From a virus: a stretch of DNA of 51,582 nucleotides. The position numbers and the translations under genes were made by a program. Every line of letters starts with the position of its first letter. The stretch's first letter is position 1. Location of the stretch: the IMG/VR virus record IMGVR_UViG_3300025525_000040, positions 1-51,582 of that record; one strand, 5' to 3'. Under the pieces are notes generated by a model. It had not been told where the DNA came from. It worked only from the letters and a program-made list of their open reading frames with translations, and searched no databases. Below are positions 32,245 through 40,812 of the stretch, one piece after another.

Positions 32245-32678
32245 TGGCTGGGTATCGCGGGGCGGCTCGAATCAACAGCGTGTTGGATGCCGGCAGTGTG
32301 GACCGGCAGTTGAAGAAACTGGCTGACTTCGACAAGTTATACAGCGAAATTATGGGCCAGGCGGTGCAGGATGCGATTGGAATCGCCGGCGCGCGGGCAA
32401 GCGAGAATGCGCCCAAACTGACCAGTGAGCTGGCCGCAAACATTTTTAAGAAATATTTGGGCGTGAACAAGAGCAATATGCAGATACGCGGCGCGGTAGG
32501 AACCAACAAGGGCCAGGGCCTGAAGGGCATCGTGATGGAAGTAGGCCGGAACTATGGCGCGCGCCGGTGGAAGGGATTTTTCTACCTTTATTACGGCGTG
32601 ATGGACAAGCGCGACGAGATAGCCGCTTTGTACAGCAAAGCCAATGAGCAGATTGTTCAAAAACTGGTGACGCGATGA
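32244..32678 (+). CDS. HK97 gp10-like head-tail/tail completion protein
   Basis: 144 residues. A start with helical ring-former character (DRQLKKLADFDKLYSEIMGQAV...GARASENAP) and GFFYLYYGVMD near the end match the HK97 gp10 family pattern. ATG overlaps the previous stop (TGATG). It joins the head connector to the tail terminator. Confidence 0.7.
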   Translation: MAGYRGAARINSVLDAGSVDRQLKKLADFDKLYSEIMGQAVQDAIGIAGARASENAPKLTSELAANIFKKYLGVNKSNMQIRGAVGTNKGQGLKGIVMEVGRNYGARRWKGFFYLYYGVMDKRDEIAALYSKANEQIVQKLVTR

Positions 32679-33136
32679 TTGAGGACTGGATTGACGACCT
32701 GACGAGAGTCTGGGAGGTGGATGACGGCAAGGGCGGGCATGTGCGCTCGTACCGGCTGTTTGAGCGGGATGAGTTCCCACAAAATGTTCCGCTGGACATA
32801 CCAACGGCATTGACCTTTTTTGACAACGTGGACAACCTAGAGTATTCCGAGGGTGGGCCGAAAATCGCCTTTTACAAGGGCACGGCTGAGTTCAACCTGA
32901 CCCCTGATTTGGATAGGAGCCGGATTCCGTATGTGCTGCGCTTTGTGGGGCGCATCATTCGGGCGGCGGCTGCGAATATGACCCTGGGCGGGCGCGTGAA
33001 TTATATGATTTTAGACCCAAGCGGGCCGATTGAGATGAGCACTTTGAAGTATGGCAATGCAGGCGCAGAGCATTTGGGTCTGGTGGCGAAATGGATTGTG
33101 AAGGAAACGCTGAATGGCCTGGAGGTGAGTCAGTGA
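32675..33136 (+). CDS. Tail terminator-like protein
   Basis: 153 residues, strand-rich, overlaps gp10-like by ATGA. Position (after gp10, before tail tube) and size suit the tail terminator/completion protein that caps the tube. Sequence similarity to a named family is not obvious, so the call rests on synteny. Confidence 0.55.
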   Translation: MIEDWIDDLTRVWEVDDGKGGHVRSYRLFERDEFPQNVPLDIPTALTFFDNVDNLEYSEGGPKIAFYKGTAEFNLTPDLDRSRIPYVLRFVGRIIRAAAANMTLGGRVNYMILDPSGPIEMSTLKYGNAGAEHLGLVAKWIVKETLNGLEVSQ

Positions 33137-33357
33137 AAGACAAGGCGATTGTTTATGTGTTCGTTGGCGATGGGCTGGGGGTTCCTGGCCTGGCGCATGA
33201 GATTACCCAGGAGCAGGCGGAGGCCGACGGGGTTGGCGGCTTGCTGAAGGATTGCATTGAAAAAGGCGTGTACAGGGAACGGCTGGAAGTGCCGCCTGGC
33301 TACCCTGAGAACGTTGATGTGAAGCTTGAAACAGGCCAAAAAGGCCGGAAAGGTTAA
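33133..33357 (+). CDS. Small hypothetical protein
   Basis: 74 residues from a GTG overlapping the upstream stop. Begins VKDKAIVYVFVGDGLGVPGL; strand then helix. Lies just before the tail tube gene. No function recognised. Confidence 0.55.
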   Translation: MKDKAIVYVFVGDGLGVPGLAHEITQEQAEADGVGGLLKDCIEKGVYRERLEVPPGYPENVDVKLETGQKGRKG

Positions 33358-33363
33358 ATCATC

Positions 33364-34392
33364 ATGGGCGACCGATTTTTTAGCAAAGTACAGTTTGGCA
33401 CGGAGAACCCGGCTGCGCATGGGACGCCGGTGGCGGCGACGCGGACGTTGGTGGGCGGGCAGGTTGGGCCGATTACGCCGTATAAGCGACCGCGCAAAAT
33501 CAACGAAAACATTGGGGTGCGTTCGGCGGGACACAGGAAGGTCATTGACCAGTACCTGGTGAGCGACAGTTTGAGCATCCCGGAGGGGTACTTCCAGGCC
33601 TTGCTGCCGATTTTGGGCTGCGGGCTGAAGGGCGCGGTAACGGCCACAGAGACGACTGCCGACCAGAGCGATTATGCCTGGGATTTTACGCCGAGCCTGG
33701 CTTCTGATGGCGCGAATGCGCCTGACAGCCTGACGATTGAGAAGGGCGACAACACGCAGGCCTTTGAGGCCGAGTATTGCATGTTTCAGCGGGTGCGCAT
33801 CAGCGGCCAGGTGGCGCAGGGCGCGGATGCCGCTCCGGTGAGCATCGAGGCCGAGTATTTCGGGCGGCAGTGGACGCCGACCACGTTTACCGGGTCGATT
33901 GCCATTCCGGTGACCACGCCGTTGAACGCGAAACTGGCGCGGGTGTACGTGGATACGAGCTGGGCGGGCCTGGGCGGCACGGAGCTGGCCAACATCCTGC
34001 GAGCGTTTGACCTGGACATCATATTGGGGCCGTACCCAAACTTTGCAGGCAGCGCGGCCAAGACGTTCAACCGGCACGGCGAGGGCATCATTGGGGCGCA
34101 GTTGTCGCTGACCCTGGAAGGTTTAAGCGCGGCGGATGCGCTTTGGGACGCGGCCAACAGCGACACGCAGGCGCTTTCGTTCGTGCAGCTGGCGCTGGGC
34201 GGCCCACAGATTGGGACGGGCGCGAGCCATTCGGCGAAGTTCAACCTGGCCGGGACGTGGGATGAGGTCATTCCGCTGGCCGAGGAAGACCGCGGAAACA
34301 ACCTGCACACGCTGGTGATGACCAGCCTTTACGACCCGACTGCCGCGAAAGAAGTTGGGGCGGTGGTTGTGACGGACCGGAATAGTTACTAG
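33364..34392 (+). CDS. Major tail (tube) protein
   Basis: 342 residues. Strand-rich with TENPAAHGTPVAATRTLVGG near the start, RVRISGQVAQGADAAPVSIEAEYFGRQW in the middle and DITLEG-like repeats, the usual look of siphovirus tube proteins (the 'tail tube' family with Ig-like extension). Located between the tail terminator and the chaperones, as in HK97-like phages. Confidence 0.75.
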   Translation: MGDRFFSKVQFGTENPAAHGTPVAATRTLVGGQVGPITPYKRPRKINENIGVRSAGHRKVIDQYLVSDSLSIPEGYFQALLPILGCGLKGAVTATETTADQSDYAWDFTPSLASDGANAPDSLTIEKGDNTQAFEAEYCMFQRVRISGQVAQGADAAPVSIEAEYFGRQWTPTTFTGSIAIPVTTPLNAKLARVYVDTSWAGLGGTELANILRAFDLDIILGPYPNFAGSAAKTFNRHGEGIIGAQLSLTLEGLSAADALWDAANSDTQALSFVQLALGGPQIGTGASHSAKFNLAGTWDEVIPLAEEDRGNNLHTLVMTSLYDPTAAKEVGAVVVTDRNSY

Positions 34393-34421
34393 GAGGAGCC
34401 GCCTGAAGGCGGCGGTACATC

Positions 34422-34844
34422 ATGCAAATTAAGTTACAGAAGGTTCTTCGACCGTTGAATTTGGCAGAGTATGCGCCTGAGTATGGCGAGGCGGCGATGG
34501 TTGTGTGGGTCAACCCGCCGACGTCGCTGTATGAGCAGATTGATAACTCGCTGCGCGACTCTGACCGGATTCTGGGTGAACTGCGCAATCTGGCCGGGGC
34601 TGAGACGCGCGACAGCGCGCGGATGAATGCGCTGCGCGCGGAATTGGAGAGCACTGGCGAAAAAATGACCGCCTGGCTGAGTGAGATTTGGAGCCAGGGA
34701 CAGCCGGAAACGCACATGAGCATCGATGACGTGAAAGCCCTGGAAGCTGATACCAGAGAGAATGACCCCGCGCTGTTTCGGTGGCTGATTGGCCAGTCGT
34801 GGCTGCTTATTTTGGGACACCGGGCTGGCGTAAAAAAAAATTAG
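34422..34844 (+). CDS. Tail assembly chaperone, first frame (G-like)
   Basis: 140 residues, largely helical with a charged centre. It ends GVKKN at a stop immediately after a run of nine A (34832-34840). Slippage by -1 there joins it to the next frame, giving a fusion of about 226 residues. This G/GT pair is universal in long-tailed phages and sets the correct ratio of chaperones that coat the tape measure. Confidence 0.8.
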   Translation: MQIKLQKVLRPLNLAEYAPEYGEAAMVVWVNPPTSLYEQIDNSLRDSDRILGELRNLAGAETRDSARMNALRAELESTGEKMTAWLSEIWSQGQPETHMSIDDVKALEADTRENDPALFRWLIGQSWLLILGHRAGVKKN

Positions 34845-35101
34845 AGGAAGATTTAGACGAGATTTTCATCAGCGGCAAGACGGTTAATTATTACTTCAGG
34901 CGAATCAGCCTGGCGCGAATGATTAACAGGCAGTGCGGGGGCGCGGTGGTTGCGCCCTGGGATGTGGACGATTTACCGAACGATTGGCTGGACGCGTTTC
35001 GGCTGCTTGAATCGGACGGGCAGTACAGGGCAGCCGCTGTGCAACGAGTGAAGACGGCAAAAGCCGACTGGCTGAAGAAGTTTAAGCATTACCGGCAGTG
35101 A
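34781..35101 (+). CDS. Tail assembly chaperone, -1 frame extension (T-like)
   Basis: Only reached through the slip site at 34832-34840 (A9, codons AAA AAA). The downstream part reads KLEEDLDEIFISGK... to 35101, about 87 residues after the slip. The 106-residue frame has an ATG (34781) but no ribosome site; the product is most likely made as the fusion. The extension is helical and basic near the end. Confidence 0.75.
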   Translation: MADWPVVAAYFGTPGWRKKKLEEDLDEIFISGKTVNYYFRRISLARMINRQCGGAVVAPWDVDDLPNDWLDAFRLLESDGQYRAAAVQRVKTAKADWLKKFKHYRQ

Positions 35102-35112
35102 CGAGGTTTTGA

Positions 35113-36762
35113 ATGGCACAAAGCATACTGCAAATTATTTTGCGGGTGACCAAGGAAGGCACTGGTGAGCGCCAGGCCGCCAAGGAAGCGAAAGAACTCA
35201 AGGGAACGCTGAACGAACTTGGGTTGGGTTCGCTTGCTTCGGCTTCGGCGATTGGGGTGTTGACCGGGGCGGTAATGGCGGTCGGGAAGTTTACGAAAGA
35301 TGCTGTTGATTCCACGCTTAAATATGCGATGGAGGTCAAGGCACTGAAAGACATCACCGGAGAAACTGCGGAGGAAACGAGCCGGGTTATCCAGGTAATG
35401 GATGATTTTCAGGTTTCGACCGCCGACCTGACTACCGTGCAGAAAAAATTGAGCGAGCAGGGCTTGAGCCTGAACATTGAGACCCTGGCGAAACTGAGCG
35501 ATGAGTATAAGCAGCTGAACAGCGGGGCAGAGCGAACACGGTTTTTGGTGGATAACTTTGGAAAAAGCGGTTTAAAAATGGCCGCAGCGATGCAAGCGGG
35601 CGGTGACGCCATCAGGGAGATGAGCGCGGCAACACTTGACAGCCAGGTGTTTACCGAAAAGGCTATCCAGGACGCGGATGCTTATCGCCTGGCGATGGAT
35701 GCGCTCAACGATGAGTGGTTGGGGTTTACCTGGACAATTGGCCGAACTGCCATCCCGTTTTTGACGGGCGCCCTGAAAGAATTTCAGGACAGGCTTAATA
35801 ATCGCTCATTTTGGAATTGGGAAAACCTGATTCCGCCATTGGCTGGATACAACGCGCTACGAGACATTTTAGGGGAAATGGGGGATGCTGGCGCTGATGC
35901 TACTGCGTCGATGTCGCAACTGCCGGACACCCTGGCTGCGGCGGATGCGCGGGCAAAGGGGGCTGCCGTCAGCCTGGAGGATACGGCAGAGTCTTTGAAG
36001 GCGCTGAGTGATGCCAATAAGCAGTTTTATAAGAATTTTCAGTCGTTCCAGGGCATGGAAGATACTTTTGCGGCCAAGGCTAAGGAAATAGCCGAAGAAC
36101 GCATCAAAATTGAAAAAGAAAAGGCCGAGTATATACAGCAGTATGGTTCGTCGAATGTCGAGGCGGTGCAAAAATTTGATGATGCCCTGGCGGAAAACGG
36201 GAGGAAGGCGCAGGCGAATGCCAGTGAGCACGAGAAAGCGACCCGCAAGGTTATTTTGGGCTATATGGAACAGAAGTTTATGGCGGACGGGCTGCTGGAT
36301 GACAAGGAGATGGAGTGGCTGATTGCGAAGGGGCAGGCGTGGGGTGTTTACAGCCAGGATGCGGTGAATGCCTTCCGGGCGGCGATGACAGAAGCGGATA
36401 AGTATGCTGCCCAGTTGAGCCGCATCCCGTCAAAAATCAGCACGGAGATTGTGCAGAAGTACGTGCAGCAGGGCTATGACATGCAGATGCTGGCTTATGG
36501 GTACGCGAGCGGGACGGACGGCTGGGAGACGGTGCCGCCCGGATACCCGCGCGACAGTTATCCGGTGTTTTTGACGAGTGGCGAAAAGTTTGCGGTCATC
36601 CCCGCTGGGCAGCAGGCGGAGTCTTTTGGGGGCGTGATGCCCGGCGGCGGGCTGGCGGTCGGGCAGGGCGGCGGTGAGCAGATTGTTACCATTCGCCTGG
36701 CCGGGGATGCCGAACGGCTTTTCCAGCCGTATGTCGAGCGCGCCGTGAAAAGGATGCGGTAA
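35113..36762 (+). CDS. Tape measure protein
   Basis: 549 residues. Helical, with an N-terminal coiled coil (about 10-40), a hydrophobic segment (SASAIGVLTGAVMAVGKF), and further coiled coil at 310-350 (KAKEIAEERIKIEKEKAEY). The C-terminal part has glycine-rich turns (GGVMPGGGLAVGQGGGEQ). At roughly 1.5 angstrom per residue it would imply a short tail of about 80 nm. The position after the chaperones is standard. Confidence 0.85.
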   Translation: MAQSILQIILRVTKEGTGERQAAKEAKELKGTLNELGLGSLASASAIGVLTGAVMAVGKFTKDAVDSTLKYAMEVKALKDITGETAEETSRVIQVMDDFQVSTADLTTVQKKLSEQGLSLNIETLAKLSDEYKQLNSGAERTRFLVDNFGKSGLKMAAAMQAGGDAIREMSAATLDSQVFTEKAIQDADAYRLAMDALNDEWLGFTWTIGRTAIPFLTGALKEFQDRLNNRSFWNWENLIPPLAGYNALRDILGEMGDAGADATASMSQLPDTLAAADARAKGAAVSLEDTAESLKALSDANKQFYKNFQSFQGMEDTFAAKAKEIAEERIKIEKEKAEYIQQYGSSNVEAVQKFDDALAENGRKAQANASEHEKATRKVILGYMEQKFMADGLLDDKEMEWLIAKGQAWGVYSQDAVNAFRAAMTEADKYAAQLSRIPSKISTEIVQKYVQQGYDMQMLAYGYASGTDGWETVPPGYPRDSYPVFLTSGEKFAVIPAGQQAESFGGVMPGGGLAVGQGGGEQIVTIRLAGDAERLFQPYVERAVKRMR

Positions 36763-36766
36763 CGAT

Positions 36767-38323
36767 ATGGCGCGTTGGGATGACGGTGGTGTATGGGACG
36801 ATGGCGGCGTGTGGGATGAGGTCGACGAGGCTGACCTGAATATTTTGTGGCAGGTGTATGTGGACTGGAACAACACCGGCGCGTTAGACCCGACCATCAA
36901 CGAGTGGGAGCGCACCGTACACGTTGAGTATGAGCTGGGGCGGATGGACTATATCCGCATTCAGGGCGAGGAAAATGACCGCGAGGCAGTTGGGTTTTAC
37001 TACATCGAGCCGGGGCGCGGGTCGATTAGGCTGGACAACCGGGATGACCGCTATAACCCGCGCAACATTGACAGCCCGTTGTACCCCAACGTGCGGCGCG
37101 GGCGGCTGGTGCAGGTGACGGTGTGGAACGGTATTTTTGGGTCACGGCGCGACCGGTTTACCGGGTACATCGAGGATATCGAGCTCGATTTCGAGAATGA
37201 AACCGCGGTGATTACGCTAGTGGACCCGATGAACAAGTTGGCTAAAACAGACGCTAACCTGGGCTTACAGCAGTCCATCAAAATTAGCGAGGCCATTGAC
37301 CTGATTTTGGATTATGTGAACTGGCCGCTGGGCCGAAACATTGAGAATACGAGCGATACGCTGTCGTACTGGTGGACGCGCGGGCGGCGGGCGCTGAGCG
37401 AAATACGTGAGACGGCAGACGGCGACCTGGGCACGTTTTTTGTTGCCGGTGACGGTACGGCAACTTTTTACACGCGCAACCATGCCAGCAGCGTGGCGGT
37501 GAACCTGAGCGAGGCGGATGTTGGCAAGGACATCAAAGACGCTTCGCCCTGGAACGTGATTTGCAACCTGATTGAGGCGACGGTCAGCCCGCTGCAATTG
37601 CAGGCGACAGGGGTGCTGTGGGAAATGATTGGCGACACGCCGTATTTTGCGCCGGGGCAGGAGCGGGAGTATTTTTGCCCGCTGCAATACAATGGCGTGC
37701 AGTGCCCGGCGGATAACATTATCGCGCCGCAGGCGACGACCGATTACACGGCCAACACTGCCAGCGACGGCAGCGGCACCGACAAGACAGCCAACTTTAG
37801 CGTGACGAAGACTGAACTGGGCATCATCGTCAAGCTGACTGTGACCAACAACGGCGGGCCCGGTGAAGGGGCATACCTGCGCAAAAACCAGATTCGCGGG
37901 GATGCGATTACTTCGCCCAACCAGGTGGTTTTGGTGCGGCGCGACCAGGACAGCATCGATGAGTATGGCAGCCTGCGGTTTCGGTATCGGTCGGACTGGC
38001 TGCAAAACCTGAATGTGGGTGAGTCGGTGGCGGATTTGTTGAAATTGATTTTGACAAACCCGCTTGGATTTTTGACGGTGAACCTGGATACGCTGCCAAG
38101 CAAGCAGTTTTCGGCGGGGTTGTTTGACAATGTGCAGGTGGATTTCGACCGGCTGGGCGCGAGCGCGTCGATGCGGGTCGGGTATTACCGGGATGAGTGG
38201 CTTTCGCCGACCGGGCAGGCGGTGAAGACGACGCTGAAGCTGGAGCCGCCTGCCAACGATGGCGGGGATTACTTCCGGTTTGATGTGAGCGAGCTGGATG
38301 TGGATGCGTTGTTTGCGCCGTAG
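36767..38323 (+). CDS. Baseplate/tail hub-like protein
   Basis: 518 residues. The N-terminus repeats WDDGGVWDD/WDEVDE (direct repeat, low complexity). Strand-rich body with NDREAVGFYYIEPGRGSIRLDN and YNPRN, then a carbohydrate-binding-like section with SDGSGTDKTANF. It follows the tape measure, where distal tail and baseplate hub proteins lie. The specific role (Dit- or Tal-like) cannot be set by eye. Confidence 0.65.
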   Translation: MARWDDGGVWDDGGVWDEVDEADLNILWQVYVDWNNTGALDPTINEWERTVHVEYELGRMDYIRIQGEENDREAVGFYYIEPGRGSIRLDNRDDRYNPRNIDSPLYPNVRRGRLVQVTVWNGIFGSRRDRFTGYIEDIELDFENETAVITLVDPMNKLAKTDANLGLQQSIKISEAIDLILDYVNWPLGRNIENTSDTLSYWWTRGRRALSEIRETADGDLGTFFVAGDGTATFYTRNHASSVAVNLSEADVGKDIKDASPWNVICNLIEATVSPLQLQATGVLWEMIGDTPYFAPGQEREYFCPLQYNGVQCPADNIIAPQATTDYTANTASDGSGTDKTANFSVTKTELGIIVKLTVTNNGGPGEGAYLRKNQIRGDAITSPNQVVLVRRDQDSIDEYGSLRFRYRSDWLQNLNVGESVADLLKLILTNPLGFLTVNLDTLPSKQFSAGLFDNVQVDFDRLGASASMRVGYYRDEWLSPTGQAVKTTLKLEPPANDGGDYFRFDVSELDVDALFAP

Positions 38324-38420
38324 GTTGTCAGCGGATGAGTCAACGGATGTTGCACGGATGCGCGGATGGGTCAGCGGATGTAGCACGGATGCGCGGATAA
38401 AACGGATTGGAGCGGATGAT
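38324..38420. repeat. CGGATG-rich direct repeats
   Basis: Two imperfect direct repeats contain GTCAGCGGATG and GCACGGATGCGCGGAT. CGGAT occurs eight or nine times in 95 bases between the hub and the next tail gene. No promoter or terminator is obvious. Confidence 0.6.
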
Positions 38421-38901
38421 GGAAGAAAGAATCTTGGACGGTGACGATAAAGCGCGGGAGATGGGTTATCCCGATTATGAGTCTTGGGTGACGCTGTTTC
38501 CGCAGAAACGGCGGGGGCTGCTGCCAAGCGGGCTGAAGGCCTGGAACGGGAAAACGGTGGACGGGCCCGCAATGCAGGCGCATATCAGCGGCGGGCGGTG
38601 GATGGTGCAGTGTCCGTGCGGGGCGTACAGTTACGTTTGCAAGCGCAGGCCGATTCACTGGTGCATGGTGTGTGGCAACGGCGAGATTGGCGCAGCGGTG
38701 CCGGTGGTGTTCCCGGATGATGCTGATGAAATTGCACGGGTTTTGCTGCTGCGGCCTGTGCAGCCTGGTTACAGCGAGCAGCCGACCCAGGCAGCGATGC
38801 AGGCCGTGCCGCTGGTGCCGGGGCTGCGGCGGGATTGGTTCCCGGGGCAGTCGGTTGAGTGGCTGGCGGGTGTCAACCAGCAGAACGGAGTTGACGGATG
38901 A
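38416..38901 (+). CDS. Tail-region protein with Cys cluster
   Basis: 161 residues starting MMEERIL (TTG and ATG alternatives upstream and downstream). Contains CPCGAYSYVC and WCMVCGNG, likely a zinc site. The N-terminal part has ESWVTLFPQKRRGLLPSGLKAW. Unknown function; ATGA overlap with the next fibre-like gene. Confidence 0.55.
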   Translation: MMEERILDGDDKAREMGYPDYESWVTLFPQKRRGLLPSGLKAWNGKTVDGPAMQAHISGGRWMVQCPCGAYSYVCKRRPIHWCMVCGNGEIGAAVPVVFPDDADEIARVLLLRPVQPGYSEQPTQAAMQAVPLVPGLRRDWFPGQSVEWLAGVNQQNGVDG

Positions 38902-39572
38902 GTTATAACGAGCAAAGCCACGTTGGGATTGGCGACCTGTACACGGCGTCGATGCACAACACGCTGCTGGATAACCTGCATACTTTTTGGGCGAACGCGG
39001 CGGCGGGTGGGATGCCGTATTGGAGCGCGGCGAACATTGTCAGTTTGCTGGCGAAGCCTACAACCCGAGGGGTTATGCGGCACGATGGGACTGTGCCGAG
39101 CTGGTTGGAGTATGGTGCAAGCCAGGCCTACCGGTTTTTGACTGTCAACAGTGCCGGGACAGGGGTGGCGTTTAATTACGGTCCGCTAAAGCTTTCTTCA
39201 AAAACGGATGCCACCGGGCACACTTACAACAATTCCGCCTTCCGGGATATGCCGAACAGTAGCCTTTCGGTAACGCTGGATATGCAATCGACCATCCTTG
39301 TGGTTGGGTTGGTGTCGGAATATGGGACGGACACCCCTAACGGTTATGGTTTTTTTGAGTGCTACCCGCGCATCGATGGGACAGATTCGAGCGGCTTTTC
39401 CACCGGTCGGCGGTACAACTTAAATGCGGCAGATACTATGCCGGTGCTGGGGATAAAAACCGGGGTGCAGGCAGGCAGCCGGACGGTTGTACTGCGCGAG
39501 GCTTGCGCAGCAGGAAGTTACCAGGTAATTCGACTGGCGTACCTGGTGATTGTTATACCAGAAGCGGCATGA
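38898..39572 (+). CDS. Putative tail fibre/structural protein
   Basis: 224 residues, rich in Ser/Thr/Gly/Asn/Tyr and short strands. N-terminus MSYNEQSHVGIGDLYTASMHNTLLDN is helical and may attach to the tail; the C-terminal part looks like a fibre head domain (AADTMPVLGIKTGVQAGSRTVVL). Located in the tail-tip region. Overlaps the upstream gene by four bases. Confidence 0.6.
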   Translation: MSYNEQSHVGIGDLYTASMHNTLLDNLHTFWANAAAGGMPYWSAANIVSLLAKPTTRGVMRHDGTVPSWLEYGASQAYRFLTVNSAGTGVAFNYGPLKLSSKTDATGHTYNNSAFRDMPNSSLSVTLDMQSTILVVGLVSEYGTDTPNGYGFFECYPRIDGTDSSGFSTGRRYNLNAADTMPVLGIKTGVQAGSRTVVLREACAAGSYQVIRLAYLVIVIPEAA

Positions 39573-39594
39573 CCCGCAATTAGGAGAATATCTG

Positions 39595-40641
39595 ATGCCA
39601 TTACCGAATTACACTCGTTTAACCCCTGGGGTGACCCAGCGCAAGGCAGAGCAGGTCAATGTTTTGTATGACGATGCGGAGAAAATTGCCAGGGCCGCAT
39701 TGCTGGCCGACTATGCTGTCAGTAATGTGCTTGACGATGACCTTGCGCTGACTGATGATGATGCGCCTACCCAGGTTTTGGAGCCGGATGGGGCGGATCG
39801 GGCCGTGACGTTCCCGACGCCGGGGGCGGACAACCATGCCTATTTTGTTGTCAATCCATCGGCTAGCAGTTACAACCTGACCATGCCAGCGGGTTTTGAC
39901 CCACTTGCGCCTGGTGATAGTGCGCTGTATGTTTCGGATGGTTCGGCCTGGCATGTGGTGAGTGGGTCGGGAGGGGGCAGTAATGAGTGGACGGCTGTTG
40001 CCGATGTTTGGACGAGGACGGGGAATCATTCGTTCACCGCGCCCGGTGACGTCACCGATGTTTATGCGCCAGGGGTCAAAGTTAGGTACAAGGACGGCGG
40101 GGGTTATGAATATGGCGTTATATCGACATCGAGCTACTCTTCGCCAGACACAACAATCACATTGATTGCCAATAGCGATTTTGCGATGGCGGCAGCGACA
40201 ATAACAGATACGGCCATCAGTCCGGATTTGATGCCGGATGGTTTCCCGCATAAATTTAATTTTGTGCCGGTTTGGAATAACTTTACCGTTGGAGATGCAA
40301 CGGTCACGGCCTGGTGGCGCACGGTTGGGCGCAATTGGCATCATTACATCAATCTGGACGTTGGTAGCAGCACAGTGTTTGCTGGCACCGGTGCATTGTC
40401 ATACAATTGCCCGATTGTTTGCTCTTACCCACGACAAAACGCATTCGGGATTGCTCGCCTGCGAGATGAGAGTCCGGCTGCCGCGTACCAGGGGGCTGGC
40501 GTTTGGGCTACTGACAATAGGTGCTACATATTGGCGTTGGATGTTGCGACATATTTGCGCCAGACTAATGTCAATTCTGGTGTGCCGTTCACCTGGGTGA
40601 CGGGGGACAATATCCAGGTGAGCGGATGGCTGGCGTTTTGA
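39595..40641 (+). CDS. Putative tail fibre protein
   Basis: 348 residues. A helical start (PLPNYTRLTPGVTQRKAEQVNVLYDDAEKIARAALLADYA) is followed by a strand-rich middle with PDGADRAVTFPTPGADNHAYFVVNPSASSYNLTMPAGFD (pattern of fibre repeats) and a glycine-rich linker (SGSGGGS, about 128-134). The end domain has many aromatics and cysteines and may be the receptor-binding head. Receptor unknown. Confidence 0.65.
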   Translation: MPLPNYTRLTPGVTQRKAEQVNVLYDDAEKIARAALLADYAVSNVLDDDLALTDDDAPTQVLEPDGADRAVTFPTPGADNHAYFVVNPSASSYNLTMPAGFDPLAPGDSALYVSDGSAWHVVSGSGGGSNEWTAVADVWTRTGNHSFTAPGDVTDVYAPGVKVRYKDGGGYEYGVISTSSYSSPDTTITLIANSDFAMAAATITDTAISPDLMPDGFPHKFNFVPVWNNFTVGDATVTAWWRTVGRNWHHYINLDVGSSTVFAGTGALSYNCPIVCSYPRQNAFGIARLRDESPAAAYQGAGVWATDNRCYILALDVATYLRQTNVNSGVPFTWVTGDNIQVSGWLAF

Positions 40642-40811
40642 TGGATGATTTGACCTTGACCTGGGCCGAGTGGTTGGCATTATTTCTGGTGGTGGTGTTT
40701 GTGCTGCTGCCGGTGATGGCGTGGCGGTGGCTAATGGCGGTTTGGCTGCGGGTGACGGGGAGGTGGGTGCGGGCGGAGCGTGGGCTGAAAGCGGACAGGT
40801 CTGGACAATGA
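40641..40811 (+). CDS. Small single-span membrane protein at the late-operon end
   Basis: 56 residues starting MDDLTLTWAEW; one strong span (LALFLVVVFVLLPVMAWRW) and a basic tail. ATG overlaps the previous stop (TGATG). Convergent with the integrase gene, separated by one base. Could be a lysis-related peptide; not proven. Confidence 0.55.
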   Translation: MDDLTLTWAEWLALFLVVVFVLLPVMAWRWLMAVWLRVTGRWVRAERGLKADRSGQ

Positions 40812-40812
40812 G

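Noticed and set aside
34781-34843. Separate start for the second chaperone gene
   Set aside because: No ribosome site at the ATG; the A9 run and frame offset fit a -1 fusion better.
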